NCBI GenBank assembly: GCA_963847595.1
Contig: CAWKAJ010000001.1
Location: 682,001-746,000, forward strand
Source: JACWAE01 sp963847595
GTDB taxonomy: Bacteria > Chloroflexota > Dehalococcoidia > SZUA-161
Direction of reading: 5' to 3'
Length of the DNA stretch: 64,000 nt
This document shows, piece by piece, positions 1 through 8,824 of this stretch. Below the pieces are notes generated by a model. That model ran no database searches. It had not been told where the DNA came from and saw nothing but the letters and a program-made list of their open reading frames with translations. Each line of letters begins with the position of its first letter. The first letter of the stretch is position 1. Both the position numbers and the translations under genes were made by a program.

Positions 1-1
1 C

Positions 2-1337
2 GTCCATGTCTTTTTCATAGGCGATCCTAAACTCCCCGGCGAGGAAGTATCTCAGGATGGCAGTCTGGTCCTGCACCGCTGGTGCCAGTGGATAAGCCAG
101 TATCACCCCAGGGGCGTCTACGATGGTGAGGAGGACAAGCTCAACGACTTCAACCGGTCCCTGCCCGGAGTACGTGGTGGAACATGTCGCAGCGCCGGCC
201 ATATCCCGGGGCAAGCTGGTGGCAATCCTGGGGGAGGAGTGGCATACTACCGAGGCGATGTGCCGCATCAGCGACCTTCTCCATCAGCGGGGCCTGAGGG
301 ACAAGGCGATATTATTCTGGAATGCCAACAATACCATGTCTTTCAACCGCATCAACTGGGGGCGGCTTAACTTCACCACCCGACTCACTACAGTCAGCCG
401 CTACATGAAGCATATCATGTGGGGCATGGGCTTGAACCCACTGGTCATCCCCAACGGCATCCCCAGGAGGCTGCTGGAGCCTGTGGACAGCGAGAAGGTC
501 CAGCGTCTGAGACAGTGTCTATCCATTGATGGGGGCACGGTGCTGGCCAAGGTGGCCCGCTGGGACCCCGACAAGCGCTGGCACATGGCCGTGGAGTCTG
601 TCGCCAGGTTGAAGCAGAGAGGCTTGAGGACAGTGCTCCTGGCCAGGGGCGGACTCGAGCCCCACGGGCTGGAGGTGCTGGGCAGGGCCAGGGCATTGGG
701 ATTGACTGTGTGCGAGGCCAGGACCAGCGAGCCGCCAGAGGCGGGCCTGGAGTCCTATTTCTATGCCCTGCAAAATAGCTGCCAGGCTGACGTTATCGAC
801 ATCAAGTTCCACCTGCCGCAGGACTTCCTGCGCATCATCTACCGGGCTTCCGACGCAGTGCTGGCGAACAGCGGGCACGAGCCCTTCGGCATAGTCGGAC
901 TGGAGACCATGGCAGCCGGAGGCATTGCCTTCACCGGCAGCACCGGCGAGGACTACGCCATCCCGTACCACAATGCCTTCGTCCTGGAGACCTCCGACCC
1001 CAGGGAGATAGAGGGCTATCTCATGTACCTCAGGGAGTGCCCTGATGAGAGCGTGAGGATTAGAAGCGAGGCCCGGCGCACAGCCGCGTACTTCACCTGG
1101 GAAGCGGCTGTGGAGAACCTCATCAGCAAGCTGGAGAACCAGGCACGCCTCCAGAGGGCTCTGCTTGAACGCCGCCCATCACCCACCGAATCCAAAGACC
1201 CTAAAGACCCTATAGAGAGAAGGCTGTCAGAGATAGCAGAAGGTAAAATCGACATAATCCAGAGCCTCAGCCATATAAGTCCCCTCGATAAAGATGATGG
1301 AGATGCAGGCCACCGGCTCTCCATAGTTGGATGTTGA
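2..1337 (+). CDS. GT4-type glycosyltransferase, 5' end outside window, apparent +1 frameshift
   Basis: The C-terminal two thirds looks like a GT-B retaining glycosyltransferase. It has an acceptor-side segment ending near VIPNGIP, then the EPFGIVGLE motif (E-x7-E type) that binds the sugar nucleotide, then a C-terminal helix. The reading frame that starts at 123 begins with nonsense residues. Frame 2 (from base 2) instead reads a plausible upstream part (VHVFFIGDPKLPGEE...), and the join to the later frame is at the C-run 164-166, where one extra base would explain the shift. The gene is therefore truncated by the window edge and either frameshifted or carries an assembly error. Together with the GH57 enzyme and glycogen phosphorylase elsewhere in the window it may serve alpha-glucan metabolism, which is inference. 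Confidence 0.7.
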
Positions 1338-1362
1338 GAATTACAGAAAGGTAAAAACGTTG

Positions 1363-3075
1363 ATGAACATCAATTTCATGATCGGCGGTGAGGCTGGGCA
1401 GGGGGTTCAGTCTGCAGGCCATGTTCTGAGTAAGGTTCTGGCTCGGGGCGGTTACCACGTCTTCGCCGACCAAGACTACGAATCGCGCGTGAGAGGCGGA
1501 GATAGCTTTTTTCGTGTCAGAGCCAGTGATGCTGAAGCCAGAGCTATTTCCGAGTTGGTGGATATATTGGTGGCGCTCGACAAGGAAAGCATAGATTTGC
1601 ATCAGAAGGAGTTGGCAGACCAGGGTATCATAATCTTCGACGCAGATAAGGCCAAGAATATCGGGGCAAATAGCAGCCTACTCCCCGTGCCCTTAGAGCG
1701 GCTGGCGCAGGAAAGCGCCAAAAACAAGCTCATGACAAACACAGTGGCACTCGGGGCAGCTCTCGGCATAGCAAGTTATGACAAGCAGATATTGAGCAAT
1801 GTCATCACGGAGTATTTTGGCGCCGTCGATGTAGGAAAAACCAACGTTGCTGCGGCCATGGCAGGTTATGATTATGTCAAGACAAATTTCAAAAGGGATT
1901 TCAGTCACAAGCTCATCCCCCTTGGCGACGGCAAAAGAATGTTGCTCTCTGGCAACGAGGCCATAGCACTCGGGGCCCTGGCTGCCGGCTGCAAGTTCAT
2001 GGCGGCCTATCCCATGACTCCAACCACCACCATTATGGAATATCTGGCAAGCAAGGCCAAAGACTTCGACATAGCCGTAGTGCAGCCTGAAGACGAGATA
2101 GCAGCGGTGAATATGGTAATAGGCGCTTCCTTCGCAGGCGTGCGCTCCATGACAGCTACTTCAGGAGGCGGGTTCTGTCTCATGGTCGAGGGGCTGGGCC
2201 TGGCGGGGATGACAGAGACGCCTATCGTAGTTGTGCTAGGACAACGCGCCGGACCAGCCATCGGCTTGCCCACCAGGACAGAGCAGGGCGACTTAGAGTT
2301 TGCCATACACGCCGCGCACGGAGAGTTCCCCAGGGCTGTGCTAGCACCGGCCAGCGTCGAGGATGCTTTCTGGTTGACAATCAAAGCCTTCAACCTTGCA
2401 GAAAAGTACCAAACACCCGTAATTCTGATAACCGACCAGTATCTGGCAAGCTCCTACGCCACCGTCGAGAGATTTGATCTTTCCAAGGTGACTATCGACA
2501 GGGGTCTTCTGCTTTCCAGGGAAGAATTGGCCAAGCTGGGGGAATACAAGAGACACCTGATTACCGAATCCGGTATATCTCCCAGAGCCATCCCGCTCGA
2601 AGGAGGAGCTCTGGTGGTCACAGACTCCGACGAGCACAACGAAGAGGGGCACCTGATTGAAGACGCCGAGACCAGGACTGCCATGATGCTGAAGCGGCTG
2701 CGCAAGACGGAGGGCTTGAGGAAGGATAGCGGCGAACCGAGGGTCTATGGTGCAGCTCAATCAGAGATAACCCTGCTGGGCTGGGGCAGCACATATGGCG
2801 CTATCAAGGAAGCAGTCGACCTGGCGTTGAGTGATGGCCTGGCGATCAACCTTGTTCATCTCAACGAGATTTGGCCGTTCCCTGCGGAGGCTACAGCCCG
2901 AGCCCTGCAGGGAGCCAAGAAAATCATCGCAGTTGAGAACAACGCCACCGCTCAGTTAGCCCACCTGCTTCGAGCCGAGACAGGTTATCAGGTCACGGGC
3001 AAGATACTCAAGTTCGACGGCCGCCCCTTCTCAGCGGCACACATATTGAGCCAGCTCAAGCAGGAGGTGCGCTAG
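1363..3075 (+). CDS. korA: 2-oxoacid:ferredoxin oxidoreductase, fused gamma-alpha subunit
   Basis: This subunit works with the beta subunit that follows in the CoA-dependent oxidative decarboxylation of a 2-oxoacid with ferredoxin as electron acceptor. Residues 1 to about 185 are the gamma domain, opening with the typical GGEAGQGVQSAG loop. The rest is the pyrimidine-binding alpha domain (GNEAIALGALAAGCKFMAAY, then a C-terminal transketolase-like domain). At about 570 residues it has the usual length of gamma-alpha fusions. An in-frame TTG lies at 1327, but ATG 1363 is preferred because AAAGG at 1347-1351 precedes it. No ferredoxin-like delta domain is present. The substrate (2-oxoglutarate, pyruvate or branched) cannot be told from sequence alone. 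Confidence 0.93.
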   Translation: MNINFMIGGEAGQGVQSAGHVLSKVLARGGYHVFADQDYESRVRGGDSFFRVRASDAEARAISELVDILVALDKESIDLHQKELADQGIIIFDADKAKNIGANSSLLPVPLERLAQESAKNKLMTNTVALGAALGIASYDKQILSNVITEYFGAVDVGKTNVAAAMAGYDYVKTNFKRDFSHKLIPLGDGKRMLLSGNEAIALGALAAGCKFMAAYPMTPTTTIMEYLASKAKDFDIAVVQPEDEIAAVNMVIGASFAGVRSMTATSGGGFCLMVEGLGLAGMTETPIVVVLGQRAGPAIGLPTRTEQGDLEFAIHAAHGEFPRAVLAPASVEDAFWLTIKAFNLAEKYQTPVILITDQYLASSYATVERFDLSKVTIDRGLLLSREELAKLGEYKRHLITESGISPRAIPLEGGALVVTDSDEHNEEGHLIEDAETRTAMMLKRLRKTEGLRKDSGEPRVYGAAQSEITLLGWGSTYGAIKEAVDLALSDGLAINLVHLNEIWPFPAEATARALQGAKKIIAVENNATAQLAHLLRAETGYQVTGKILKFDGRPFSAAHILSQLKQEVR

Positions 3076-3077
3076 CT

Positions 3078-3929
3078 ATGGTAAAAGCGGCTGATTATGC
3101 AGGTGGGCCTACCGCCTGGTGTCCGGGATGCGGCAACTTCGGTATCCTGGTAGCGGTGAAGCGCGCCCTCGTAGAGCTGGACATAGAACCATACAGAGTG
3201 CTGATGGTCTCAGGCATCGGCCAGGCAGGCAAGCTTCCTCACTACACCAAAGGCAATATCCTAAATGTTCTTCATGGCAGAACGCTGCCAGCGGCAACCG
3301 CTGCCAAGATAGTCAACCCTGAGCTTGTGGTTGTCGCCGTGGGTGGCGATGGGGATGGCTACGGCGAAGGCGGGAATCATTTCCTGCACGCTCTACGCCG
3401 CAACCACGACATCACTTACCTGGTACATAATAACCAGGTCTATGGTCTGACCAAAGGGCAAGCGTCTCCTACCAGCGACCAAGGCTTTGTCACCAAGAGT
3501 ACCCCACAAGGAGCATCAGCACCAGTTTATCCCTTAGCCCTGGCCATAGCCGCCGACGGCAGTTTCGTAGCCCGGGGTTTCGCTGGCGATACCGAGCACC
3601 TGGCAGGGCTGATCAAGGCCGGAATTCAACATAAGGGTTTTGCCCTCATTGATATACTTCAGCCTTGTGTTACCTACAATCATAAGAACACCTTCCCCTG
3701 GTACCGAGAAAGGGTTTACAAGCTGGACGAGTCAAATTACGACCCAACAAACAAGATGGCCGCTTTCGAGAAAGCCCAGGAGTGGGGAACAAAGATACCA
3801 ATAGGGATAATCTACAAAAAGCAGAGAGCGACCTTTGAGGAACAAATCCCGGCTTTAAGAAAAGGTCCGCTGGTGAGACAAAAAATCGACCCCTCACAGG
3901 TAGAAAGGCTGTTCAAAGAGTTCGGATAG
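3078..3929 (+). CDS. korB: 2-oxoacid:ferredoxin oxidoreductase, beta subunit (TPP-binding)
   Basis: This is the thiamine-pyrophosphate subunit partnering the preceding gene. It starts two bases after that gene's stop, with AGGAGG at 3062-3067 as its ribosome site. The N-terminal WCPGCGNFG segment carries cluster-ligand cysteines. GDGDGYGEGGNHFLHA is the TPP/Mg2+ motif, followed by NNQVYGLTKGQASPT, typical of Kor/Por beta subunits. At 283 residues it has normal family length. The pair resembles the two-subunit KorAB enzymes of anaerobes that run carbon fixation in the reductive direction, but direction cannot be read from sequence. Confidence 0.94.
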   Translation: MVKAADYAGGPTAWCPGCGNFGILVAVKRALVELDIEPYRVLMVSGIGQAGKLPHYTKGNILNVLHGRTLPAATAAKIVNPELVVVAVGGDGDGYGEGGNHFLHALRRNHDITYLVHNNQVYGLTKGQASPTSDQGFVTKSTPQGASAPVYPLALAIAADGSFVARGFAGDTEHLAGLIKAGIQHKGFALIDILQPCVTYNHKNTFPWYRERVYKLDESNYDPTNKMAAFEKAQEWGTKIPIGIIYKKQRATFEEQIPALRKGPLVRQKIDPSQVERLFKEFG

Positions 3930-4018
3930 CAGCAAAACACTACGAGATGTACTCTGAACTCTTTTGCCATTCATGACCGCCATATTCACCAAATGACAAA
4001 TGTAAAGGAGAGACAAAA

Positions 4019-4477
4019 ATGCGGAAATTCATGCTCGCTGGCACTCTGTTAATGGCACTATCCCTGTTACTTGTACTTACTGCCTGTAAGACAACAACGC
4101 CTGCTGCTACGCCTACGCCAACGCCCATATCTACGACTACGCCTGCTGCCACACCTACACCTGCCGCTACACTTACGCCAACACCTACAGCCTCGCTTAC
4201 CCCCACGCCTGCCACGACGCCGACACCAGCTCAGGCCAACGTGGATATCTCTGGCTTCGCGTATGTGCCGCCAACACTGACTGTGTCCGTTGGGACTACA
4301 GTTACCTGGACCAACAAAGACTCAGTTTCCCATACCGTAACCAGCAATGATAACCTGTTTAACAGTGGTACTCTGGCCACAGGCGCTACTTTCGAGTATA
4401 CCTTCAATCAGAAAGGGATTTTCGATTACCACTGCAGTATCCATCCCTACATGACAGGGAAAATCATCGTGGAGTAA
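4019..4477 (+). CDS. Cupredoxin (plastocyanin-like) lipoprotein with Thr/Pro-rich linker
   Basis: A predicted exported copper protein of 152 residues. The N-terminus is a lipoprotein signal ending in the lipobox LTAC (Cys about residue 23). A low-complexity Thr-Pro-Ala linker follows (about residues 24-73), made of repeated TPTP units that would span the cell wall. The C-terminal 80 residues are a cupredoxin fold with type-1 copper ligands: His in SHTV, then Cys, His and Met in HCSIHPYM. It is probably a surface-anchored electron carrier or copper scavenger. AAAGGAG upstream sets the start. A small membrane protein follows after 5 bases. Confidence 0.88.
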   Translation: MRKFMLAGTLLMALSLLLVLTACKTTTPAATPTPTPISTTTPAATPTPAATLTPTPTASLTPTPATTPTPAQANVDISGFAYVPPTLTVSVGTTVTWTNKDSVSHTVTSNDNLFNSGTLATGATFEYTFNQKGIFDYHCSIHPYMTGKIIVE

Positions 4478-4482
4478 AGACT

Positions 4483-4728
4483 ATGAATGCATTGCTGGGA
4501 TTGCGCGTGGTTTTTGCCCTTGGCATCGTAAATTTTCTTGCACTGTCAGCGCTGTTTCTCTCATGCCGGTGCATGGCAGTACGAAAACCGTTCTCCCGGA
4601 TGCTCCATTTCAAGGCTTTCGCCAGGTTCTATAAACTTCATTGTTACTATTGGTACATACTATTCGTCTCAGTAGTGGCTCACCTGGCTATAGCCATCAA
4701 GGTGTTAGGCATCCCTTTCAGCACCTGA
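4483..4728 (+). CDS. Small two-helix membrane protein of unknown function
   Basis: This 81-residue protein has two strongly hydrophobic segments (about residues 5-27 and 54-75) separated by a basic stretch. It starts 5 bases after the copper lipoprotein and is likely co-transcribed with it. Two histidines in the second segment region (LHCYY and VAHLA) are 15 residues apart, a spacing that recalls b-heme helices, but one short helix is not enough to claim heme binding. I do not recognise a family. Confidence 0.65.
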   Translation: MNALLGLRVVFALGIVNFLALSALFLSCRCMAVRKPFSRMLHFKAFARFYKLHCYYWYILFVSVVAHLAIAIKVLGIPFST

Positions 4729-4732
4729 ACGC

Positions 4733-4762
4733 TTAGGAATTCACTGACTTACCTGATATAAT
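4733..4762 (+). promoter_or_regulatory. Promoter with extended -10 upstream of mscL
   Basis: TATAAT lies at 4757-4762 and is preceded by TGA, giving an extended -10 (TGnTATAAT). A weak -35 (TTAGGA, 4733-4738) is 18 bases upstream. The mscL start codon is 30 bases downstream, with AAGGAGG as the ribosome site. Confidence 0.6.
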
Positions 4763-4792
4763 CACGGCAACTAAGCATAAAGGAGGGAGGAA

Positions 4793-5257
4793 ATGCTGAA
4801 GGATTTCAGAGAGTTCATCATGCGGGGCAACGTGGTCGACATGGCGGTCGGCATCATCATCGGCGCAGCCTTCGGGACTATAGTTACATCACTGGTAAAA
4901 GATATAATTATGCCGCCGATAAGCCTGGCTCTGGGGAAAGTTGATTTCACCAACCTTTTCGTGCTTTTAAAGAGTGGAAAGACTGTTCCCCCACCCTACT
5001 TAACTATCTCTGATGCCCAGGCAGCCGGCGCTGTAACAGAGAATTATGGCAACTTTGTCAACGTTGTATTCACTTTCCTCATAATAGCTTTCGTAATTTT
5101 CCTGCTCATCCGAGCGATCAACAACATGCGCCGCCGGGCAGAAGCGCCGAAGGTGGCAGCGGCACCGACAACCAAGGATTGCCCCTTCTGTGTGTCCAAG
5201 ATACCGATTAAGGCAATACGCTGCCCGAACTGCACCTCACAACTGCAGCCTGCGTAA
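4793..5257 (+). CDS. mscL: Large-conductance mechanosensitive channel MscL with C-terminal zinc ribbon
   Basis: This is an osmotic emergency release channel of the inner membrane. The first transmembrane helix carries the family signature (FREFIMRGNVVDMAVGIIIG), followed by a periplasmic loop (about residues 46-82) and a second helix (VVFTFLIIAFVIFLLI). The usual cytoplasmic helical bundle is short and is followed by a CPFC-x13-CPNC zinc-ribbon motif at residues about 134-150, which is not part of typical MscL proteins. At 154 residues the length is close to normal. It has its own promoter and is followed by a strong hairpin. Confidence 0.93.
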   Translation: MLKDFREFIMRGNVVDMAVGIIIGAAFGTIVTSLVKDIIMPPISLALGKVDFTNLFVLLKSGKTVPPPYLTISDAQAAGAVTENYGNFVNVVFTFLIIAFVIFLLIRAINNMRRRAEAPKVAAAPTTKDCPFCVSKIPIKAIRCPNCTSQLQPA

Positions 5258-5277
5258 CTACAATGACACTTCATACC

Positions 5278-5306
5278 TAGGGGGCTGGGGTAACCCCAGC
5301 CCCCTA
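5278..5306. terminator. Strong GC-rich hairpin after mscL
   Basis: A perfect 13-bp inverted repeat (5278-5290 with 5294-5306) encloses a TAA loop, 20 bases after the mscL stop. It lacks a clear T-tract, so it may stabilise the mRNA end or terminate without a full U-run. Confidence 0.5.
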
Positions 5307-5358
5307 AGCCCACAAGCTCAAATTGTGAGAGAGCCGGCTGGCGAAGCACAGCCAAACA

Positions 5359-5425
5359 TATGTGATAACTTTTTAACCTTTTTCACCCCCATTTTATGAC
5401 TTCTTGATACCTGGATTGCTAACAT
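5359..5425 (+). promoter_or_regulatory. Shared promoter module, copy A, upstream of the methyltransferase gene
   Basis: This module contains ATGTGATAAC (5360-5369), a -35-like TTTAAC (5372-5377), a 17-base spacer, a -10-like TATGAC (5395-5400), then ACTTCT and TTGCTAACAT. Near-identical copies lie upstream of the ferredoxin (41257-41368, minus strand) and cooS (55616-55770, minus strand), all oriented toward the gene. The start codon at 5461 lies 60 bases after the -10. Confidence 0.7.
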
Positions 5426-5460
5426 AAGCATAGATTTTTCTCATGCGCAAGGAGGATTTC

Positions 5461-6294
5461 ATGCTCGCAATTGCCAACAATATCACAACCAGGAACAGAA
5501 AGGTCTCAGAAGCACTTAAACTGCGCCCTGGCGAATCCATAAGCCAGAAGGTAGCAGACAGGATCAAGAAGGAACGCATCGATTTTTTGCAGGAGCTGGC
5601 CAGTGATTGCATCGAAGCAGGAGCTGACATATTGGATATCAACCTTCAGCAACGGTACGATGAGCCCGAGATAATGAAGTTCGCAGTTGAGACGGTTCAG
5701 GGAGCAGCAAACTGCCAACTCTGCCTGAGTTCAAACAGGGTTGATACGCTGGAGGCTGGCCTCCGAGCCTGCAAGCGCCCCCCGATTGTGAATTACGTCT
5801 CACTCGATAGCGAAAAACTCAAGGACATCCTGCCCTTGATTGCACGATATAAAGCAGAGGTCATCCTTGTTGTTTCCAGCCCGACAGAACTGAACAGCAT
5901 GGAAGATATGTTGAAGGCTGCTGCAGTGCTAGTGGGAGCCGCCAATGAGGCCGGCATCTCAAACAAACGCATCATTACAGACCCAGGCGTGCTGCATGTT
6001 ACCAGCGACGTAGGCCAGCGTCACGCAAAGACATTGCTCGAACTTCTTCCTGCTTTTTCGGAGATCTTCGACCCACCGATAAGGACTACATCCTGGATAA
6101 ACAATGTATCTGCCGGTGCCCCAAGGCGGTTGCGCTCAGTGATAAACAATACCTTCCTTGCCATGCTGGCCGGGGTGGGACTGTCTTCCGCCTTTGTGGA
6201 CGCTCTCAACAGTGGAACTATGAGGACAGTGCGTTTGATAAGAATCCTCAGGGATGATGCGATATACTCTGATCGTGATATAGAGCTATGCTAA
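5461..6294 (+). CDS. Pterin-binding (dihydropteroate synthase/MeTr-fold) methyltransferase
   Basis: The protein has the TIM-barrel pterin-binding fold shared by dihydropteroate synthase and by methyltetrahydrofolate:corrinoid methyltransferases such as AcsE. Typical features are GADILDINLQQRYDEPE near residue 65, a central Asn/Asp-rich strand set, and WINNVSAGAP near residue 215. AcsE-type transfer of a methyl group from tetrahydrofolate to a corrinoid protein is more likely than folate synthesis, because no folate biosynthesis genes are nearby and the gene shares a promoter module with CO dehydrogenase. ATG 5461 is preferred over 5443 because AAGGAGGA at 5449-5456 precedes it. No corrinoid partner is visible in the window. 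Confidence 0.8.
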   Translation: MLAIANNITTRNRKVSEALKLRPGESISQKVADRIKKERIDFLQELASDCIEAGADILDINLQQRYDEPEIMKFAVETVQGAANCQLCLSSNRVDTLEAGLRACKRPPIVNYVSLDSEKLKDILPLIARYKAEVILVVSSPTELNSMEDMLKAAAVLVGAANEAGISNKRIITDPGVLHVTSDVGQRHAKTLLELLPAFSEIFDPPIRTTSWINNVSAGAPRRLRSVINNTFLAMLAGVGLSSAFVDALNSGTMRTVRLIRILRDDAIYSDRDIELC

Positions 6295-6379
6295 GAGGAA
6301 AGGCTGCAGCAGTACCTTGACAGAGCACCTGTCGAGTGTATACTCTGCTTAAGTAGCCAATTCGTAGAGGAGCAACGAA

Positions 6380-7501
6380 GTGCTAAAAGGAGGAATACCT
6401 CTAGGGCGTTTCTTCGGTATCTCGATAAGGCTGCACTATTCCTGGTTTATCATCTTCGCATTGGTAACCTGGGCACTGGCAGCCAGTTATTTCCCAACCG
6501 CCTATCCGGACTGGAATCAAGCAACCTACTGGGGTATCGGCTTAGCTACCAGCCTCCTTTTCTTCCTCTCGGTGCTAATCCACGAACTATCTCATAGCGT
6601 GATAGCCCAGGCCGCAGGCATCCCTGTCAAATCCATCACACTTTTCGTATTTGGCGGGGTATCCCAGATCAGCAAGGAACCAGAACGTCCTGACGTCGAG
6701 TTCCGTATGGCTCTGGCTGGCCCCGGGAGCAGCCTGGTCCTTGCAGGCATATTCTGGGGCATACACGTAGCGACAATAGGAGTAAGCGAGCCCGCCGCAG
6801 CTCTAACATTTTGGCTTGCCTGGATTAACGCCGTTCTCGCCGGATTCAATCTGATCCCCGGATTCCCCCTGGACGGCGGGCGTGTGCTGCGGTCTATCAT
6901 CTGGTGGCGCAGCAAAAATCTGCGCAGTGCGACGCGGGTTGCCGCCACTATCGGCAGAGCCATGGGCTACGCCTTCATCTTCGGCGGTATTTTCTGGATC
7001 TTCTGGGGCAACTGGTTCAATGGGCTGTGGATAGCCCTCATCGGCTGGTTCCTGGAGAATGCTGCGGCTGGAAGCTACCGGCAGGTGACCTTCCAAGACA
7101 TGCTTCGCGGTCACAAGGTCAGTGAAGTGATGACGCGAGATTGCCCGGCAGTCCCGCCCAGGCTCACAATAGAGCAACTGGTGCACGATTACATCTTAGG
7201 CACTGGCCGCCGCTGTTTTCCGGTGGTGGAGAATAGCCACTTATTAGGGCTGGTAACGCTAAATGACGTAAAAGGAGTGTCTCGTGAGCATCGGCTGACC
7301 AAGACCGTGCAGGAGACGATGACGCCTTTAGGTAAACTTAAGTCGGTGCGGCCATCCGACGACCTCTCGGACGTACTGCAACTATTGACCTCAGAAGACA
7401 TCAACCAGTTGCCGGTGGTGGAGAACGACACCATCGTCGGCATGATAGCGCGCGACAACCTATTGTCATTCATCAAAACACGCTCCGAGTTGGGGATGTG
7501 A
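6380..7501 (+). CDS. Site-2 type intramembrane metalloprotease (M50) with two CBS domains
   Basis: This is a membrane zinc protease of the SpoIVFB/S2P family. The zinc motif HELSH (residues about 68-72) lies in an early transmembrane helix. The second motif, NLIPGFPLDGGR (about residues 156-167), supplies the third ligand Asp. Four to six hydrophobic segments fill residues 15-235. The C-terminus (about 245-373) contains two CBS repeats, which commonly sense adenine nucleotides. Translation starts at GTG 6380 after GAGGAG. The substrate is unknown, since no anti-sigma factor is adjacent. Confidence 0.9.
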   Translation: MLKGGIPLGRFFGISIRLHYSWFIIFALVTWALAASYFPTAYPDWNQATYWGIGLATSLLFFLSVLIHELSHSVIAQAAGIPVKSITLFVFGGVSQISKEPERPDVEFRMALAGPGSSLVLAGIFWGIHVATIGVSEPAAALTFWLAWINAVLAGFNLIPGFPLDGGRVLRSIIWWRSKNLRSATRVAATIGRAMGYAFIFGGIFWIFWGNWFNGLWIALIGWFLENAAAGSYRQVTFQDMLRGHKVSEVMTRDCPAVPPRLTIEQLVHDYILGTGRRCFPVVENSHLLGLVTLNDVKGVSREHRLTKTVQETMTPLGKLKSVRPSDDLSDVLQLLTSEDINQLPVVENDTIVGMIARDNLLSFIKTRSELGM

Positions 7502-7511
7502 GGGTCTATGG

Positions 7512-7568
7512 GGGCCTCCCGAGGCGGGATGGGGCTGCTGGCTGAGGTGATAGGGCCTCGGGAGGCCC
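7512..7568. terminator. Long-stem inverted repeat after the M50 protease gene
   Basis: GGGCCTCCCGAGG at 7512-7524 pairs perfectly with CCTCGGGAGGCCC at 7556-7568 across a 31-base loop, starting 10 bases after the stop codon. It is followed by TTCTCC rather than a T-run. It is plausibly an mRNA end structure or terminator. Confidence 0.45.
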
Positions 7569-7639
7569 TTCTCCGACATTCAGGTGGGGAAAAGGCACAT
7601 GAGCCTAATTTACGATGAAATAACCAAGGAGGTAAATCG

Positions 7640-8824
7640 ATGAGTAAAGTTACGCTGGCTGAGGGAGTCTTCTATGTGGGAGCTGTTGACTGGGACAGGC
7701 GACTGTTCGACTCGCTGATACCGCTGCCCGATGGCACAAGCTACAACTCATATCTCATTAAGGGGAGCGAAAAAACAGCCCTTATCGACACGGTAGACCC
7801 TACCATGACAGACGTGCTAATGAGCCATCTTAACCAGGTGGGGGTTAAGAAGATAGATTACGTTATCGCCAATCACGCCGAGCAGGACCATTCCGGCAAC
7901 CTGCCTAACATCCTGGAAAGATACCCCGAAGCAAAGCTTGTCTGCACGCCCAGGTGCAAAGATTTTCTAATTGAACTGCTCATGATTCCCGAAGGAAAAT
8001 TCATCACGGTCAACGACAAAGAGACCATTTCCCTGGGAAATAGAACGCTGGAATTCATCCATGCTCCCTGGGTACACTGGCCTGAGACAATGTTCACCTA
8101 CTTGAGAGAAGATAAGATATTGTTCCCCTGCGACCTTTTTGGCTCTCATCTCGCCACAAACGAGTTATTTGTGACCGATGAAGGACGGGTCTATGAGGCA
8201 GCCAAGAGATATTTTGCGGAAATCATGATGCCATTCTGGTCGAACATCCAGAAGCACCTGGAGAGACTAAAGAGCTATGCCATCGACATCATTGCCCCCA
8301 GCCACGGCCCCATACACAACAAGCCGGAGTTTATCCTGAAAGCATATCGAAGCTGGGTCTTCGATGAGCCCAAGAACATTGTGGTAATACCTTATATCTC
8401 AATGCACGGCAGCACCCAGAAGATGGTCAGGCATCTTGTCGAAGCCCTGACAGAAAGAGGCATTACTGTAAAACAATTCGACCTCACAGGAACCGACCTC
8501 GGGAAGCTGGCGATGGCGCTTGTGGATGCGCCGACCATAGTGCTAGGAGTACCCACTGTCCTGGCTGGGCCACACCCCAATGTAGCCCACGCCGTTTTCC
8601 TGGCAAACGCCCTGAGGCCAAAACTTAGGTTCGCCTCTATAATCGGTTCCTATGGCTGGGGAGGCAAGACTGTTGAGATGCTCAGCGCTATGATACCCAA
8701 TCTGAAGGTAGAGGTATTGCCACCGGTGCTGTGCAAGGGCTTTCCCAAAGAAGCCGATTTCAAGGCATTGGATAACCTGGCTAATGCCATCGCCCAAAAA
8801 CACAAGGAGAATAAGTTCGCCTGA
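7640..8824 (+). CDS. fprA: Flavodiiron protein (A-type flavoprotein, FprA-like)
   Basis: This cytoplasmic enzyme reduces O2 (or NO) to water (or N2O) and protects anaerobes from oxygen. The N-terminal metallo-beta-lactamase domain carries the diiron motif HAEQDH (residues 79-84) plus later ligands (HWPET, DLFGSH, SHGP). The C-terminal flavodoxin domain starts near residue 252 (VVIPYISMHGSTQKMVRHL). At 394 residues with no rubredoxin extension it is a class A protein. AAGGAGG precedes the ATG. The nearby ferritin-like gene (11864) fits an oxidative-stress role. Confidence 0.95.
   Translation: MSKVTLAEGVFYVGAVDWDRRLFDSLIPLPDGTSYNSYLIKGSEKTALIDTVDPTMTDVLMSHLNQVGVKKIDYVIANHAEQDHSGNLPNILERYPEAKLVCTPRCKDFLIELLMIPEGKFITVNDKETISLGNRTLEFIHAPWVHWPETMFTYLREDKILFPCDLFGSHLATNELFVTDEGRVYEAAKRYFAEIMMPFWSNIQKHLERLKSYAIDIIAPSHGPIHNKPEFILKAYRSWVFDEPKNIVVIPYISMHGSTQKMVRHLVEALTERGITVKQFDLTGTDLGKLAMALVDAPTIVLGVPTVLAGPHPNVAHAVFLANALRPKLRFASIIGSYGWGGKTVEMLSAMIPNLKVEVLPPVLCKGFPKEADFKALDNLANAIAQKHKENKFA

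Noticed and set aside
5360..5400. Classical CRP/CooA palindrome in the shared promoter module.
   Set aside because: Only one TGTGA half is conserved; no correctly spaced TCACA half-site is present in all three copies.
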